Assembly (NCBI RefSeq): GCF_044904665.1
Contig: NZ_JADIKM010000002.1
Coordinates: 496,001 to 560,000, forward strand
Direction of reading: 5' to 3'
From: Dyella_A ginsengisoli
GTDB lineage: Bacteria; Pseudomonadota; Gammaproteobacteria; Xanthomonadales; Rhodanobacteraceae
Length of the DNA: 64,000 nucleotides
Positions 63,759 to 64,000 of this stretch are shown here, piece by piece; position 1 is the stretch's first letter, and every line of letters begins with the position of its first letter. A program made the position numbers and the translations under genes. Under the pieces are notes generated by a model. That model was not told where the DNA came from. It made no database searches and saw nothing but the letters and a program-made list of their open reading frames with translations.

Positions 63759-64000
63759 TTACTTGCCGGTCCAGCGACCGAGCGCGGCCTGGCCGTTTTC
63801 CTTCGCGCGGGCGGCGACGGTCTTCTGTGCCTCGGCGTAGTTCGCCTTCATGTCCTTCGCCCACAGCTTGAGCGCAGCCTGCTGCATGGCGCGGCCGTAG
63901 GAAAACGACAGCGGCCACGGATGCGGGCCGATGCGGTTCATCGCATTGAGGTGGGCAGTGGACTGCTCGTCGGTCTGGCCGCCGGAGAGGAACACGATGC
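63759..64000 (-). CDS. Class I fructose-bisphosphate aldolase, C-terminal part
   Basis: The last 80 or so codons of a gene that continues past the window edge. VFLSGGQTDEQSTAHLNAMN followed by the block WPLSFSYGRAMQQAALKLWA is diagnostic of class I aldolase C-termini, and ENGQAALGRWTGK ends the protein. The enzyme splits fructose-1,6-bisphosphate and fits the nearby glycolysis/pentose-phosphate genes pgk and tkt. Confidence 0.9.
   Translation of the reverse strand, partial: IVFLSGGQTDEQSTAHLNAMNRIGPHPWPLSFSYGRAMQQAALKLWAKDMKANYAEAQKTVAARAKENGQAALGRWTGK

Overview
The window comes from a high-GC gammaproteobacterium of the Xanthomonadales, most likely Rhodanobacteraceae (Dyella/Rhodanobacter/Luteibacter-like). 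Evidence: xanA and xanB genes for sugar nucleotides, a PilU-type ATPase, a MetJ repressor, and an LPS/O-antigen locus lying between etfA and a metB-like gene, the position described for the LPS locus of Xanthomonas. No rRNA, tRNA, CRISPR array, prophage or intact insertion sequence was recognised.

Layout. 1-16.9 kb is mostly housekeeping: mtgA, an orphan GtrB-like glycosyltransferase, a CBS-domain protein, an Npt/MFS-like transporter, a GMC oxidoreductase, a serine hydrolase, a TonB-like protein, a MetJ repressor carrying a histone H1-like tail, gcvT/gcvH, an amidase-alkB operon, ETF-ubiquinone oxidoreductase, and two family-2 glycosyltransferases. etfB-etfA follow (17.1-18.9 kb). From 19.0 to 41.1 kb there is a visibly more AT-rich, single-strand (minus) surface-polysaccharide locus. 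It holds gmd and a GDP-fucose-synthase-like gene at separate places, several glycosyltransferases, an FkbM methyltransferase, a large GT-C-like membrane protein, a mycobacterial-type GtrA-DprE1-DprE2 trio, a small sugar-modification group (isomerase, SDR, FAD oxidoreductase), and an ABC exporter (wzm/wzt) coupled to a double methyltransferase with a long coiled coil. At 41.2 kb the sequence returns to GC-rich housekeeping DNA: metB, rmlBACD, xanB, xanA, dedA, glmS, cystathionine beta-synthase, a DUF465 protein, a lipoprotein/periplasmic coiled-coil pair, pilU, a GST, pgk, a DegT aminotransferase, tkt, two tandem beta-barrel outer-membrane proteins, and the 3' end of a class I fructose-bisphosphate aldolase gene.

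How the genes fit together. rmlBACD makes dTDP-L-rhamnose; XanB and XanA make GDP-mannose; Gmd plus the Fcl-like protein would convert GDP-mannose to GDP-L-fucose. Glycosyltransferases in the island would build a polymer on a lipid carrier. Wzm/Wzt (with a C-terminal carbohydrate-binding-type domain) would export it after end-capping by the methyltransferase/coiled-coil protein, which resembles the WbdD 'ruler' arrangement. A second, periplasmic branch is suggested by a polyprenol-phosphate type GT2, GtrA, DprE1- and DprE2-like epimerase subunits and a GT-C protein; by analogy to mycobacteria this could supply a lipid-linked D-arabinofuranose or another 2-epimerised sugar.

Most novel signals: (1) the GtrA-DprE1-DprE2 trio in a proteobacterial LPS locus; (2) the 126-bp in-frame tandem duplication (six heptads) in the putative chain-length ruler; (3) MetJ joined in frame to a lysine/alanine-rich histone-like tail, with tandem met boxes upstream. 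Functions are inferred from protein motifs read by eye; no database search was run.
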